Counted from the first letter of the stretch, positions 1-8,256 are shown. The stretch: DNA of 15,162 nt from Butyricicoccus sp. (GCA_031293105.1 JAUMSA010000192.1:1-15162); one strand, 5' to 3'. The notes: generated by a model not told the origin, from the letters alone. Program-made: numbers and translations.

Positions 1-343
1 ATCTATGGATTTTCTGTGGACCAAGCAAACAGCCATTCTGGACAATATTGCAAATGTAGAAACGCCGAATTATAAGGCAAAATATGTAACATTTGAGGAA
101 GCCCTGCGGGGCAAATTGAATGCTGCTGGTAATGGCAATACGCAAGATATCCGTAATATCCTGGAGGACGCCTCGGCAACCGTTCATGTTGCAGAGGATG
201 AAACCGCTCGCATGGATGGGAACGGTGTGGATGCTACCGAACAAGCCATTGAGTTAGCACGCAATGCACTTCAGCAGCAGCATGTGTTTAATGCCATCTC
301 CAATGACTTCACTTTGTTGCGCACAGCAATCCGCGGACAGTAA
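1..343 (+). CDS. flgB: FlgB, proximal rod protein (5' end cut by the window)
   Basis: FlgB is a proximal rod subunit exported by the flagellar type III system and assembled on FliE and the MS ring. The visible part carries the N-terminal rod/hook family signature DNIANVETPNYKAKYVTF, a variant of the usual NNIAN-DTPGYKA motif. It ends with the helical C-terminal stretch typical of axial proteins (ARNALQQQHVFNAISNDFTLLRTAIRGQ region). The reading frame is open to the window edge (TCT before the first ATG at 5). About 113 residues are seen against a usual length near 130, and FlgB normally has some 15-20 residues before the MD-LW-RQ-like segment, so the ATG at 5 is probably internal and the true start lies upstream. 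The stop at 341-343 is followed after 11 bp by flgC. Confidence 0.93.
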   Translation, partial: SMDFLWTKQTAILDNIANVETPNYKAKYVTFEEALRGKLNAAGNGNTQDIRNILEDASATVHVAEDETARMDGNGVDATEQAIELARNALQQQHVFNAISNDFTLLRTAIRGQ

Positions 344-348
344 GGAGG
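343..348 (+). promoter_or_regulatory. Ribosome binding site of flgC (decides the start)
   Basis: AGGAGG sits 6 nt before ATG 355 and only 3 nt before an in-frame TTG at 352. The spacing favours ATG 355 as the flgC start. Confidence 0.75.
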
Positions 349-354
349 ATATTG

Positions 355-822
355 ATGGCTTTTTTAAGTTCCATGAACATCACCGGCTCGGGCATGACTG
401 CTCAGCAGCTTCGGTTGGATGTCGTTTCGGAAAACGTTTCGAATATTAACACAACCCGTGTCGAGGGCGGCACAGGGCCGTACCGCCGCAAAATGGTTGT
501 GATGGAAGCAGACGGTGGTCGGGATTCCTTTCGGGACATTTTGGCGCGCGCGGCTGGTAATCTGCCGCAGGCAACCGGCGATCTGTCCGAAAATGGCGGC
601 GTGCGCGTGACTGAGATCGTGGAGGATCAAAGCCCGTTCAAGCTGCAATATGACCCGACCCACCCGGATGCTAATGCGCAGGGCTATGTTGAACTGCCCA
701 ATGTCGACTTGGTCAAGGAGATCACCGACGCCATGGCAGCGACCCAGGCCTTTTCGGCCAATGTGACGGCGTTCAACACCCTGAAAACCGTGGCGACCCG
801 TGCGCTGGATATCGGTAAGTAA
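355..822 (+). CDS. flgC: FlgC, proximal rod protein
   Basis: FlgC is a second proximal rod subunit, secreted through the flagellar export gate and stacked with FlgB and FlgF. The 155-residue product has the usual family length. The N-terminus (MAFLSSMNITGSGMTAQQLR, then DVVSENVSNINTTR) is the rod/hook N-terminal helix with a version of the ANNIAN-TT motif. The middle holds the GPYRRK segment typical of FlgC, then GYVELPNVDLVKEI, and the C-terminus has the conserved axial helix ending FNTLKTVATRALDIGK. ATG 355 is chosen over TTG 352 because of its spacing from the AGGAGG. The gene follows flgB by 11 bp and precedes fliE, the standard flgBC-fliE cluster. Confidence 0.96.
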   Translation: MAFLSSMNITGSGMTAQQLRLDVVSENVSNINTTRVEGGTGPYRRKMVVMEADGGRDSFRDILARAAGNLPQATGDLSENGGVRVTEIVEDQSPFKLQYDPTHPDANAQGYVELPNVDLVKEITDAMAATQAFSANVTAFNTLKTVATRALDIGK

Positions 823-862
823 ATCTATTTGAGCCACCAGTTTATAAAGTGAGGGATAAGGA

Positions 863-1168
863 ATGGCAGCAATCGGATCGATTCAGCCGTTGTGGGACAC
901 CTTCCCGAGTGCATCCACAGCGGCACAAAAGACAGACAATACGGGAATGCCGATCTTTGCAGATGTTTTTCAGTATGCGATTGACAATGTCAAGCAGACC
1001 GATGCGGAAAAGAATCAGGCGGAATATCTGTTAGCCACCGGACAACTGGATAATCCGGCAACCTTGTCAATTGCAAGCACAAAGGCACAGCTTTCTGTCG
1101 AATTATTGGTACAGCTACGCAATAAAGCACTGGACGCATACAGTGAAATCACTCGTATGAGCATATAA
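863..1168 (+). CDS. fliE: FliE, MS ring-rod junction protein
   Basis: FliE is a small exported protein that joins the FliF MS ring to the FlgB/FlgC rod and is among the first proteins secreted by the flagellar system. The 101-residue length is normal for the family. The sequence shows the typical central segment (FADVFQYAIDNVKQTDAEKN), then the ATGQLDNP turn, and the highly conserved C-terminal helix containing KAQLSVELLVQLRNKALDAY and ending SEITRMSI, close to the family consensus AYQEIMRMQI. ATG 863 is preceded by a GAGGGATAAGG purine stretch. It lies 40 bp after flgC and 49 bp before fliF. Confidence 0.95.
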   Translation: MAAIGSIQPLWDTFPSASTAAQKTDNTGMPIFADVFQYAIDNVKQTDAEKNQAEYLLATGQLDNPATLSIASTKAQLSVELLVQLRNKALDAYSEITRMSI

Positions 1169-1217
1169 GTTTGGTGCGTATGACCGGAAGAATGATAAAG
1201 GATAGGCGGAGTCAATT

Positions 1218-2849
1218 GTGAAAGAAAAGCTGCAAGGCGGTTTAGCAAAAATTAAAGGACTTTATACCGGGGACAAGAAGTCAAAGAGCATTAAAATTAC
1301 GGCGGTCGTACTTGCGGCAGTCGTAGTTTTTGCTGTCGTCATGGCGGTTATCCTCAACAATCGTCCGTATGAAGTGCTTTTTACAGGACTGTCTACCGAT
1401 GAAGCTTCGGCGGTTGTGTCCAAGCTGGAAGAATACGGCGCAACCGATTATAAAATTGAGGGCGATACCATTAAAGTTCCCCAGGCGGATGAACCGGACC
1501 TGAAAGCCAAACTTCTGTTGGACGGCTATCCCAAATCGGGCTTTAACTACGATACATACTTTAATAATGTCGGTATAATGGCCAGCGAATCCGACCGGGA
1601 AACGGTCCGTAATTATGAATTGCAGGATCGCATGGCGGCCGTCATCCGCTGCTTTGACGGCGTAAAAGACGCGGTAGTCAATATTTCCGCCGGTTCCGAC
1701 CAGCGGTATGTGCTGGACAGCGACAATGCCATCCCGGCCAGCGCCGCAGTTGTCGTCACCATGCAGGACGGCGGGGCGCTCCCCGAAGAATACGTGGAGG
1801 CCATCGGCAACCTGGTCGCACGCAGCGTCCAGGGCCTGGAATTTGACAGCATTTCGATCAGCGACTCGCTCGGCAATACCTATACACCGGGTGGCGATTC
1901 CAATACCAGCGCATCGGCTTCGGATTTGAAGATGCGTCTGGAAAATCAGGTCAACAACCGGGTGCGTTCAGAAGTGTTGCAGGTGCTTACCCCGGTTTAC
2001 GGTAATGACAACGTGCGTGTCAGCGTAAATAGTACGGTGGATGTCAGCCACAGCGTTTCCGAATCGACCGAATACACCACCCCGCAAGGGGCGCCAGCTG
2101 GCGAAGGGATTATCGGCCACCGGGAGTATGACCAGTCGCTGACCCGCGACGGCAATACGACAAACGGCGGTGTTGTGGGCGCCGAGACCAATGCGGATAT
2201 CCAAACCTATATGGATTCTCAAAATGCGGTCACGGGCAATGAAACCTCGCTCTATAACTCCGGTTCGGTCGACTATGACGTCAATAAGACCACCGAGCAG
2301 CGTGAACAGAATTCGGGTGTGGTCACCGACATTATGATCGCCGTAACCATCAATCAGGACGCGGCGGGCGATGTCGGTACCGCCCAGCTGACCAGTCATA
2401 TTGCCCGCGCGGCTGGTATTTCTACCGATCAGCAGGCGGATAAGATCAATATTCTGGTTGCACCGTTCTACAACAGCACGCCGGCGGATAATACCCAGGG
2501 CGGCTTGCTTGGCAATATCCAGCTGCCGAAGTGGGCACTGTATACGATTGCCGGTGTCGGCGGACTGCTCCTGCTGCTGATTGTCCTGCTCATCATTGCC
2601 AGCAGCCGGCGCCGCAAGAAACAGCAAGCTCTGCTTGCCGTTCAGCAGCAGCAAGAAGAGGAAGCAGCTGCCATCGCGGCCCATGCACAGGCTATGGCAG
2701 CCGAGGAAGCGGCAGAAAATATCCTGGATATCAAGAACGAAAAGAATATGGAACTGAAGCGTGATATCCGCAAGTTCACCGAAGAAAATCCGGAAATTGC
2801 GGCACAGATGATTCGTACATGGCTGAAGGGGGAGGACGCACATGGCTGA
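1218..2849 (+). CDS. fliF: FliF, flagellar MS-ring protein
   Basis: FliF forms the membrane/supramembrane ring that houses the export gate and carries the FliG rotor ring on its cytoplasmic side. The 543-residue protein has the normal two-membrane-segment layout: TM1 at about residues 26-47 (ITAVVLAAVVVFAVVMAVIL), the YscJ/FliF ring-building domains after it (NNRPYEVLFTGLSTDEASAV onward), and TM2 at about 439-461 (WALYTIAGVGGLLLLLIVLL). A charged RRRKK stop-transfer cluster and a cytoplasmic tail follow. The tail ends with the FliG-binding segment (ENPEIAAQMIRTWLKGEDAHG). The start is GTG at 1218 behind AGGATAGGCGGAG. The stop overlaps fliG by 8 bp, which suggests translational coupling of these two partners. 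Confidence 0.96.
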   Translation: MKEKLQGGLAKIKGLYTGDKKSKSIKITAVVLAAVVVFAVVMAVILNNRPYEVLFTGLSTDEASAVVSKLEEYGATDYKIEGDTIKVPQADEPDLKAKLLLDGYPKSGFNYDTYFNNVGIMASESDRETVRNYELQDRMAAVIRCFDGVKDAVVNISAGSDQRYVLDSDNAIPASAAVVVTMQDGGALPEEYVEAIGNLVARSVQGLEFDSISISDSLGNTYTPGGDSNTSASASDLKMRLENQVNNRVRSEVLQVLTPVYGNDNVRVSVNSTVDVSHSVSESTEYTTPQGAPAGEGIIGHREYDQSLTRDGNTTNGGVVGAETNADIQTYMDSQNAVTGNETSLYNSGSVDYDVNKTTEQREQNSGVVTDIMIAVTINQDAAGDVGTAQLTSHIARAAGISTDQQADKINILVAPFYNSTPADNTQGGLLGNIQLPKWALYTIAGVGGLLLLLIVLLIIASSRRRKKQQALLAVQQQQEEEAAAIAAHAQAMAAEEAAENILDIKNEKNMELKRDIRKFTEENPEIAAQMIRTWLKGEDAHG

Positions 2850-3849
2850 GTTGAATTTGACTACCGCGCAGAAAGCGGCGACGGTCATCGTGGCTCTCGG
2901 CACGGATAAAGCGTCTCGCATCTACCAATACATGAATCCAGAAGAGCTGGAACAACTGACCATCGAAGTGGCAAAGCTCGGGTATGTCGCACCCGAGCAG
3001 ACCGAGGCAGTGCTCGAAGATTTCTACCAGATGTGCTTGGCCAACAAGGCCATCACCGAGGGTGGCTTGGAATATGCCCGTTCGGTTTTGCAGAAGGCGT
3101 TTGGCAATCAGGAAGCCGAGCAGCTTCTGAACAAAGTCACCAAGGCGCTCAGCAACCGGTCGTTCTCGTTCCTCAACAAGACCGACCCCAAGACGCTGCT
3201 GTCTACCTTGCAGCACGAGCGTGCCCAGACCATCGCGTTGGTGCTATCCTATGTCGACCCGGACAAGGCGGCCGCAGTCTTGGAGGAACTGCCTGCCAAG
3301 AAGAAGCTGCGCGTCGTCGAGGACATCGCGCGTATGGACAGCGCATCACCCAATGCGGTCAAGATGATCGAGGACGAGCTGCAAAAGAAGTTCTCCAACA
3401 TTGTGGTCACCGAGAACATCCAGATCGGCGGCCTGGACCACATCGCGGCGATCATGAACAACTTGGAGCGTTCGAGCGAAAAGGCGATTTTCGATGGCCT
3501 GGAGGTCAAGAACAGCGGCCTCGCCGAAGAGATTCGCAAGCGTATGTTCGTATTCGAAGATATTGTACATATGGACGACCGTTCGGTACAGCGCTTTATC
3601 CGCGACTGCGATATGCGTGATATTGTACTCGCCCTCAAGGGCTCGAACAAAGAAGTGGCGGACAAATTGTTCTCCAACATGTCCACCCGTATGCGTCAGA
3701 ATATTCAGGAAGACCTCGAAATCACTACCAATGTGCGTATCCGCGACGTCGAAGAAGCGCAGCAGCGCATCGTGGGCGTCATCCGCGATCTGGAGGAACG
3801 CAATGAAGTGCTTATCCTAAAGGGCGGAAAGGATGAGATCATTGTCTAG
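2842..3849 (+). CDS. fliG: FliG, flagellar motor switch/torque protein
   Basis: FliG makes the cytoplasmic rotor ring between FliF and FliM and interacts with MotA to generate torque. The 335-residue length is typical. Visible parts are the N-terminal FliF-binding domain (AQKAATVIVALGTDKASRIY), the middle domain with ERAQTIALVLSYVDPDKAA (an EHPQTIALVLSYL variant) and GGLDHIAAIMNNLERSSEKA, and the C-terminal domain with EEIRKRMFVFEDIVHMDDRS followed by VQRFIRDCDMRDIVLALKG. The last carries the conserved charged Arg/Asp torque residues. The protein ends with RDVEEAQQRIVGVIRDLEE and GGKDEIIV. ATG 2842 lies inside the end of fliF, 6 nt after GGGGGAGG within fliF. Its own 3' end overlaps fliH by 17 bp. 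Confidence 0.97.
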   Translation: MAELNLTTAQKAATVIVALGTDKASRIYQYMNPEELEQLTIEVAKLGYVAPEQTEAVLEDFYQMCLANKAITEGGLEYARSVLQKAFGNQEAEQLLNKVTKALSNRSFSFLNKTDPKTLLSTLQHERAQTIALVLSYVDPDKAAAVLEELPAKKKLRVVEDIARMDSASPNAVKMIEDELQKKFSNIVVTENIQIGGLDHIAAIMNNLERSSEKAIFDGLEVKNSGLAEEIRKRMFVFEDIVHMDDRSVQRFIRDCDMRDIVLALKGSNKEVADKLFSNMSTRMRQNIQEDLEITTNVRIRDVEEAQQRIVGVIRDLEERNEVLILKGGKDEIIV

Positions 3850-4687
3850 TATCCTGAAGTATTTCGTAAAACCCAAGGCGGAAGAATACAAGATGCCAGA
3901 TGCCGAGCAGGTGGCAAGCCAGCTCGAAGAAATGGTCCGCATGAAAGAAAGCATCCCCTATGCCGGGGAAAAGACCCCACCGGCCGAGGATGCAGCAGAA
4001 ACTCTGCCGGCCGAATCGCCGGAAACACCCCATGCGGGCGTTTCGGAAGGTTCCTTAACCTTTGCCCGCGTACAGGCGGACGCGCTGCTTCAGCAGGCGC
4101 GCGAGCAGGCCGACCAAATGATTGAACAGGCCAAGCTCGCTGCGGAAGCGGAGGTCGCGCAGATTCACCAGCATGCGGCGGAGGAAGGATATAGCCAAGG
4201 CTATGCCGAAGGACGCGCCAAAGGCGAGCAGGAAGCGATGGCCGCGACCCGCGAAGCGGCCGAAAAGGCCATCGGGGACGTGAAGCGCTTCCTGGAACAG
4301 GCCACAGCCATGCGCGACCATTCGATCGACCAGCTGCGCGGCGAACTGTTGGATGTCGCGGTGACAGTCGCCGAAAAAGTCATCCATGTCAGTTTGAAGA
4401 GCAGCGATGAGATCATCAAACGCATGATTCTCTCGGCGACTGAAAAGCTCAAACGGCGTGAATGGGTGCAGATCTATGTCGCCGATTGCGACATCAAAGG
4501 CGTTTCCCAGAGCGACCCCATGCTTGCCGCCGCGCTTTCGAGCCTATCCGACCATATCAAGATCGTCCCCATGCGCGAAGCGGAGAGTGGGACCTGCATT
4601 GTGGAAATGCCGGACGAAATCATTGACGCGAGCGCTTCGACACAGCTCGAAAACATCCGCTCGGTCATCCGCGAAAACACACGGTAA
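3833..4687 (+). CDS. fliH: FliH, regulator of the flagellar export ATPase
   Basis: FliH binds FliI and tethers the ATPase to the C-ring and export gate, restraining ATP hydrolysis. The 284-residue product has a variable acidic N-terminal part, then an Ala/Gln/Glu-rich coiled coil from about residue 80. It includes the Gly-repeat helix EEGYSQGYAEGRAKGEQEA (GxxxG pattern), a hallmark of FliH. The C-terminal FliI-binding domain has LLDVAVTVAEKVIHVSLK and ends with the family-typical GTCIVEMPDEIIDASASTQL. The start at ATG 3833 is inside fliG (17 bp overlap). It gives the N-terminus MRSLSSILKYFVKPK, resembling the LSNIIKS-VKP start common in clostridial FliH. An alternative internal ATG at 3893 is less likely. 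fliI follows after 24 bp. Confidence 0.93.
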   Translation: MRSLSSILKYFVKPKAEEYKMPDAEQVASQLEEMVRMKESIPYAGEKTPPAEDAAETLPAESPETPHAGVSEGSLTFARVQADALLQQAREQADQMIEQAKLAAEAEVAQIHQHAAEEGYSQGYAEGRAKGEQEAMAATREAAEKAIGDVKRFLEQATAMRDHSIDQLRGELLDVAVTVAEKVIHVSLKSSDEIIKRMILSATEKLKRREWVQIYVADCDIKGVSQSDPMLAAALSSLSDHIKIVPMREAESGTCIVEMPDEIIDASASTQLENIRSVIRENTR

Positions 4688-4711
4688 GTTCGATTTGAGG
4701 GAGTAACCACC

Positions 4712-6013
4712 ATGTTCGAGCACGTTATCCAACAAATCAAAGATGGCGACATGATCAGCCGCACCGGCAAGATCGAAAACATCGTCGGGATGTCGATCGA
4801 AGCCTCGGGCGGCCGGGGCGCGATTGGCGATATCTGCCGCATTTATTCGGCCGAGTCGAACAGCCAGGTGCTCGCCGAGGTGGTAGGCTTTAAAAGCGAC
4901 CGGATGCTGCTGATGCCGTATCAGAATATGAACGGATTGGCGCCCGGCAGCTTTGTGCGCAATACCGGCCGGCGGCTGCGGCTGCAAGTGGGAGATTTCC
5001 TGCGGGGCCGGATTATCAACGCCATGGGCAAACCCATCGATGGGCTGGCACCTTTCCCGGAAGGGGATAGCTACTATGTCGACAGCCCGTACATCAACCC
5101 GCTGACCCGCCCTCCCATTCGGGAGCGCGTGGACTTTGGTGTCCGTGCGATTGACTCGACCTTGACCATCGGCAAGGGGCAGCGTATCGGCATCTTCGCC
5201 GGTTCGGGCGTTGGTAAATCCACCCTGATGGGCATGATCGCCAAAAACGTCAAGACTGATATCAATGTCATCGCCCTGGTGGGTGAACGTGGTCGCGAAG
5301 TGCTGGAATTCGTCCAGAAGGATTTGGGCGAAGAAGGCATGCGCCGGTCGGTACTGGTTGTCGCAACCTCTGACCAGCCTGCCATGCTGCGCATGAAATG
5401 TCCGTCGGTGGCCACCGCGATTGCTGAGTATTTCCGCGATCAGGGGCTGGATGTCCTGCTGATGATGGATTCCCTGACCCGTTTTGCCATGGCGCAGCGC
5501 GAAATCGGCTTGGCGGTCGGGGAACCGCCGGTTGCACGCGGTTACACCCCGTCGATTTATGCCGAACTGCCCAAGCTGCTCGAACGCAGCGGCAACTTTG
5601 AACGCGGCTCGATCACCGGCGTTTACACCGTGCTGGTCGAAGGCGACGATACCAACGAACCGATCGCAGATACCGTGCGCGGTATCTTGGACGGACATAT
5701 CGTCTTGTCGCGTAAACTCGCAAATGCCAACCATTTTCCCGCGATTGATGTATCGGCCAGCATTTCCCGTCTGATGACCGAAATCGTTTCGCCCGAACAC
5801 ATGAAACTGGCAGGCAAGTTACGCGATATTCTGAGTATCTATGAAAAGAACGAAGATCTGTTGGCCATTGGCGCGTACAAGTCCGGGACAAACCCACGCC
5901 TGGATTACGCGATCACCAAGATCGACCGGATCAACGAGTTCTTAATGCAGGGCATCAACGAGTCTTTCACCTACGACGAAAGTTTGGCGCAGTTGGAAAA
6001 GATTTTGCGATGA
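4712..6013 (+). CDS. fliI: FliI, flagellum-specific export ATPase
   Basis: FliI is the cytoplasmic hexameric ATPase that, with FliH and FliJ, feeds substrates to the flagellar type III gate. The 433 residues match the family length. Visible motifs are Walker A AGSGVGKST at 163-171 (Lys169, Ser170), GERGREV at 191-197, Walker B LDVLLMMD ending at Asp253 followed by SLTRFAMAQREIGLAVGEPP, and the F1-type ATPase signature PAIDVSASIS at 343-352. GYTPSIYAELPKLLERSGN is also characteristic of FliI/type III ATPases. ATG 4712 follows GAGGGAG. No catalytic motif is missing. It sits between fliH and fliJ, its two partners in the ATPase complex. Confidence 0.98.
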   Translation: MFEHVIQQIKDGDMISRTGKIENIVGMSIEASGGRGAIGDICRIYSAESNSQVLAEVVGFKSDRMLLMPYQNMNGLAPGSFVRNTGRRLRLQVGDFLRGRIINAMGKPIDGLAPFPEGDSYYVDSPYINPLTRPPIRERVDFGVRAIDSTLTIGKGQRIGIFAGSGVGKSTLMGMIAKNVKTDINVIALVGERGREVLEFVQKDLGEEGMRRSVLVVATSDQPAMLRMKCPSVATAIAEYFRDQGLDVLLMMDSLTRFAMAQREIGLAVGEPPVARGYTPSIYAELPKLLERSGNFERGSITGVYTVLVEGDDTNEPIADTVRGILDGHIVLSRKLANANHFPAIDVSASISRLMTEIVSPEHMKLAGKLRDILSIYEKNEDLLAIGAYKSGTNPRLDYAITKIDRINEFLMQGINESFTYDESLAQLEKILR

Positions 6014-6041
6014 CCGAAGGTAAGGAAGGGAGATGGTTCCA

Positions 6042-6497
6042 ATGAAGAAATTTCGCTTTTCAATGGAAACCGTGCTGCATTATCGGGAACAGCTTTTGGA
6101 TGCCTTGCGCATTGAGCATGCTGCGGCTTTAGCGCGTGTGCGGGAGCAGGAGGAGACGGTGGATGCGCTGCAAAATGAGTTTGAAACCGTCAACGAAGAA
6201 TATCGCCGCCGCAAGAGCGAAGGCATGACCATTGCCGATGCAGTTGGTTTTGACGTTATGCTGCGTGCGCAGGAACGTGAAATCCAAAAGGCGCAGCAGG
6301 TGCTCGACAACTACCGCAAGGACGAGGAAGCCAAGCGCAATGAAGTCATTGTGGCCAAGACCGATAAGGCAACCATTGAGAAACTCAAAGAAAAGAAGTT
6401 GGAACTGTATCGGAAATCCGTTCAAAAGAGCGAAGAACAGTTTATTGACGAATTTGTATCGACGGCCCGCGTGATGGCTAACGCGTCGGCCTATTAA
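6042..6497 (+). CDS. fliJ: FliJ, export ATPase stalk/chaperone-escort protein
   Basis: FliJ is a small antiparallel coiled-coil protein that inserts in the FliI hexamer like a rotary-ATPase gamma stalk and recycles export chaperones. The product starting at ATG 6042 has 151 residues, begins MKKFRFSMETVLHYREQ (the usual FliJ opening) and is almost wholly charged heptad-like helix, with no Pro or Gly clusters. An upstream in-frame ATG at 6033 would add Met-Val-Pro. However, the AAGGAAGGGAG purine tract (6022-6032) abuts that codon, so 6042 has the better spacing. The gene follows fliI by 28 bp. Its stop codon lies inside the loop of a 10-bp inverted repeat. Confidence 0.9.
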   Translation: MKKFRFSMETVLHYREQLLDALRIEHAAALARVREQEETVDALQNEFETVNEEYRRRKSEGMTIADAVGFDVMLRAQEREIQKAQQVLDNYRKDEEAKRNEVIVAKTDKATIEKLKEKKLELYRKSVQKSEEQFIDEFVSTARVMANASAY

Positions 6498-6511
6498 ATA
6501 AACGCGGGCCG
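6463..6511 (+). other. 10-bp GC-rich inverted repeat spanning the fliJ stop codon
   Basis: The arms CGGCCCGCGT (6463-6472) and ACGCGGGCCG (6502-6511) are perfect reverse complements separated by 29 nt that include the fliJ stop (6495-6497). There is no T-run downstream, so it does not look like an intrinsic terminator. A second possible stem, GTCGGC (6485-6490) with GCCGAC (6511-6516), interleaves with it and would be mutually exclusive. Its role is unknown; RNA processing, stability or modulation of fliK translation are possible. Confidence 0.5.
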
Positions 6512-6524
6512 CCGACCCTATGAA

Positions 6525-6534
6525 AGGAGGTGAG
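6525..6534 (+). promoter_or_regulatory. Strong ribosome binding site shared by fliK (GTG) and an out-of-frame ATG
   Basis: AGGAGGTGAG is close to a full anti-Shine-Dalgarno match. The fliK GTG start at 6540 lies 9 nt after AGGAGG. An out-of-frame ATG at 6536 lies 5 nt after AGGAGG. Confidence 0.7.
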
Positions 6535-6539
6535 AATGA

Positions 6540-7682
6540 GTGGATACACAGACGATTTCGATGCTTCTGCAACTTGCCCAGCGGCAGAACGTGATGCAAA
6601 GCCATAGCAGCCAGGACGATAAGGATAGCACATCGTTTGAAGATATGCTGAGCCAAAAGCGGGACAACGTTTCCGGCCAAAAGGAGACTACGTCCAGTTC
6701 GTCGGCTTCTAAGGAAAATACGGCCACGCAGGAAAAGACCGAAACGCCGGAAGCCCCTGTGCAGGAGGAAGATATGACCAATGCGCAGCAGCTTTTAGCG
6801 GCAATGGCACTCCAGCAACAGGCCTATACTCCGCAAGTTTTGGCCGTTCAGCAGCAGAATGTCAATGTTGCAGAGGTACAAACTCCTGCAGCGCAGGCAG
6901 CTGTACAGGCGACCGCCGCGCAGACGGTTGCGGAAACACCGGTCACCAATCAGACCATTGCACAGACGCAGACCGCACCGGTTGCTGATCCGGAAACGCC
7001 CAGCTTGACCATGGTGCAGCCGCAGGCCAATGCGACCGCAACTCAGGCGGAACCCCAGCAGATGCCGTTGCAAGCCCAGACCGCTCCGACCGAGCAGCAG
7101 ACCACCGAATCGACCAATCTGTCGTCGCAGGTAGAAGTCGAAGCCCCGCAGGAGCAGAATACGGGCAAAAACGAGGAACCCACGGTGATCGTGAATTCCA
7201 ATGAGCAGCCGCTTTTCCAGGACGTTGAGTCGGTACCGGTCAAGGTTGGTGAAACCATGCAGACCGTGGATACCACATCGCCCGATATGGATTCGCAGCT
7301 TGCAGATACCATCCAGGCCGAACTCAAGACCGTAGGCGATAAGGTGCAGGTGCAGCTGAAGCCGGAACATTTGGGCCAGATCACCATTGAGCTGACCCAG
7401 CATGGCGAAAAGCTTGGCGTGGTGATTTACGCCGAAAATTCCAAGACAGTTTCGCTTCTTGCGCAGCATGCCGGCAGTTTGGGCGTTCTGATGGAAGACC
7501 GTACCGGTCAGCATGTCAACATCCAGGTGCAGCAGCAAGAACAGCAGCAGCCCCAGTATGATGGACATAACCAGCAGCAACAGTCCCAGCAGGAGGAGCA
7601 TCAGCAACCCAGACGAAAAGAGGAGCAGGATAGCTTTATCAATCAGCTCCGCTTAGGGTTGTTCCAATTTGAGACGGTTTGA
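6540..7682 (+). CDS. fliK: FliK, flagellar hook-length control protein
   Basis: FliK measures hook length and switches export specificity from rod/hook to filament substrates. The 380-residue product has a long low-complexity N-terminal two thirds rich in Gln, Ala, Thr and Glu, as expected for the disordered ruler part. It is followed by the conserved Flg_hook domain at about residues 255-330 (VQVQLKPEHLGQITIELTQH, then LGVVIYAENSKTVSLLAQHA and LGVLMEDRTGQHVNIQV). A Gln-rich tail and a short hydrophobic end (SFINQLRLGLFQFETV) close the protein. The start is GTG 6540; the next in-frame ATG (6561) lacks a nearby ribosome binding site. It lies 42 bp after fliJ and 19 bp before flgD. Assignment rests on the Flg_hook domain plus position, since the N-terminal part is not conserved in this family. 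Confidence 0.92.
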   Translation: MDTQTISMLLQLAQRQNVMQSHSSQDDKDSTSFEDMLSQKRDNVSGQKETTSSSSASKENTATQEKTETPEAPVQEEDMTNAQQLLAAMALQQQAYTPQVLAVQQQNVNVAEVQTPAAQAAVQATAAQTVAETPVTNQTIAQTQTAPVADPETPSLTMVQPQANATATQAEPQQMPLQAQTAPTEQQTTESTNLSSQVEVEAPQEQNTGKNEEPTVIVNSNEQPLFQDVESVPVKVGETMQTVDTTSPDMDSQLADTIQAELKTVGDKVQVQLKPEHLGQITIELTQHGEKLGVVIYAENSKTVSLLAQHAGSLGVLMEDRTGQHVNIQVQQQEQQQPQYDGHNQQQQSQQEEHQQPRRKEEQDSFINQLRLGLFQFETV

Positions 7683-7701
7683 TGGAAGGAAGTGAACAAA
7701 A

Positions 7702-8256
7702 ATGAGTGACTTATTTACCCCAACCGTTGCACGGATGTCATCGCCCGTGATGGGTGCCGCGAGCACCAATACCACAAACACCACAACCGGTACCAAAAAG
7801 ACTGACAACAGCGATTATGTGCAGGATAGCAATTCGGATAATTTGTCGCTGACCATGGAGGATTTTCTCCAGCTTATGGTGGTACAGTTTCAAAATCAGG
7901 ACATTGAAAATCCCGCATCGACCAGCGATATGATGAACCAGTTGATCTCCATGTCGACCATCCAGGCCATGGCAACCATGACCGACGCCGCGACGATGAG
8001 CTATGCCGCATCCTTGATCGGCAAGACTGTCACGATTGGCCAATATGAAGCAGGTTCCCTCAAAGAGATCGTTGGGGAAGTGACCGGTTCGGCAACCTAT
8101 GATGGGGAGCAGGTCATCTTTGTCAACGGCAAGCAGTATTATCTCAATGAGATCATGGCCGTCGGCACCTTGCCGGCAGAAGAAACCACCGAAACACCGG
8201 AGAGCGGCGACAGCACAACGGATACGAGTGGCACAGAAGGTGGCGATCGAGGATGA
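7702..8256 (+). CDS. flgD: FlgD, hook-capping/scaffold protein
   Basis: FlgD caps the growing hook and is required for FlgE polymerisation; it is itself exported. The 184-residue protein has the N-terminal FlgD signature DFLQLMVVQFQNQDIENPAS, followed by MMNQLISMSTIQAMATM, equivalents of the usual DFLKLLVTQLQNQDPLNP and QLAQFSSLEQ. A Tudor-like segment follows (ASLIGKTVTIGQYEAGSLKE, GEVTGSATYDGEQVIFVNGK). The larger FLG-Ig-like insertion of enterobacterial FlgD is absent, as in many Bacillota. The C-terminal tail is an acidic Thr/Glu/Ser-rich stretch. ATG 7702 follows a GGAAGGAAG tract. The stop overlaps the next gene by 4 bp (ATGA). Confidence 0.93.
   Translation: MSDLFTPTVARMSSPVMGAASTNTTNTTTGTKKTDNSDYVQDSNSDNLSLTMEDFLQLMVVQFQNQDIENPASTSDMMNQLISMSTIQAMATMTDAATMSYAASLIGKTVTIGQYEAGSLKEIVGEVTGSATYDGEQVIFVNGKQYYLNEIMAVGTLPAEETTETPESGDSTTDTSGTEGGDRG

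Noticed and set aside
4544..5800. 418-codon antisense open frame opposite fliH/fliI
   Set aside because: It mirrors a GC-rich, strongly conserved gene on the + strand, has no ribosome binding site of note and no recognisable domain. It is a shadow frame.
7525..7610. CAG-rich repeats in fliK
   Set aside because: They encode the Gln-rich linker common in FliK. They are irregular, and not a microsatellite or mobile element.
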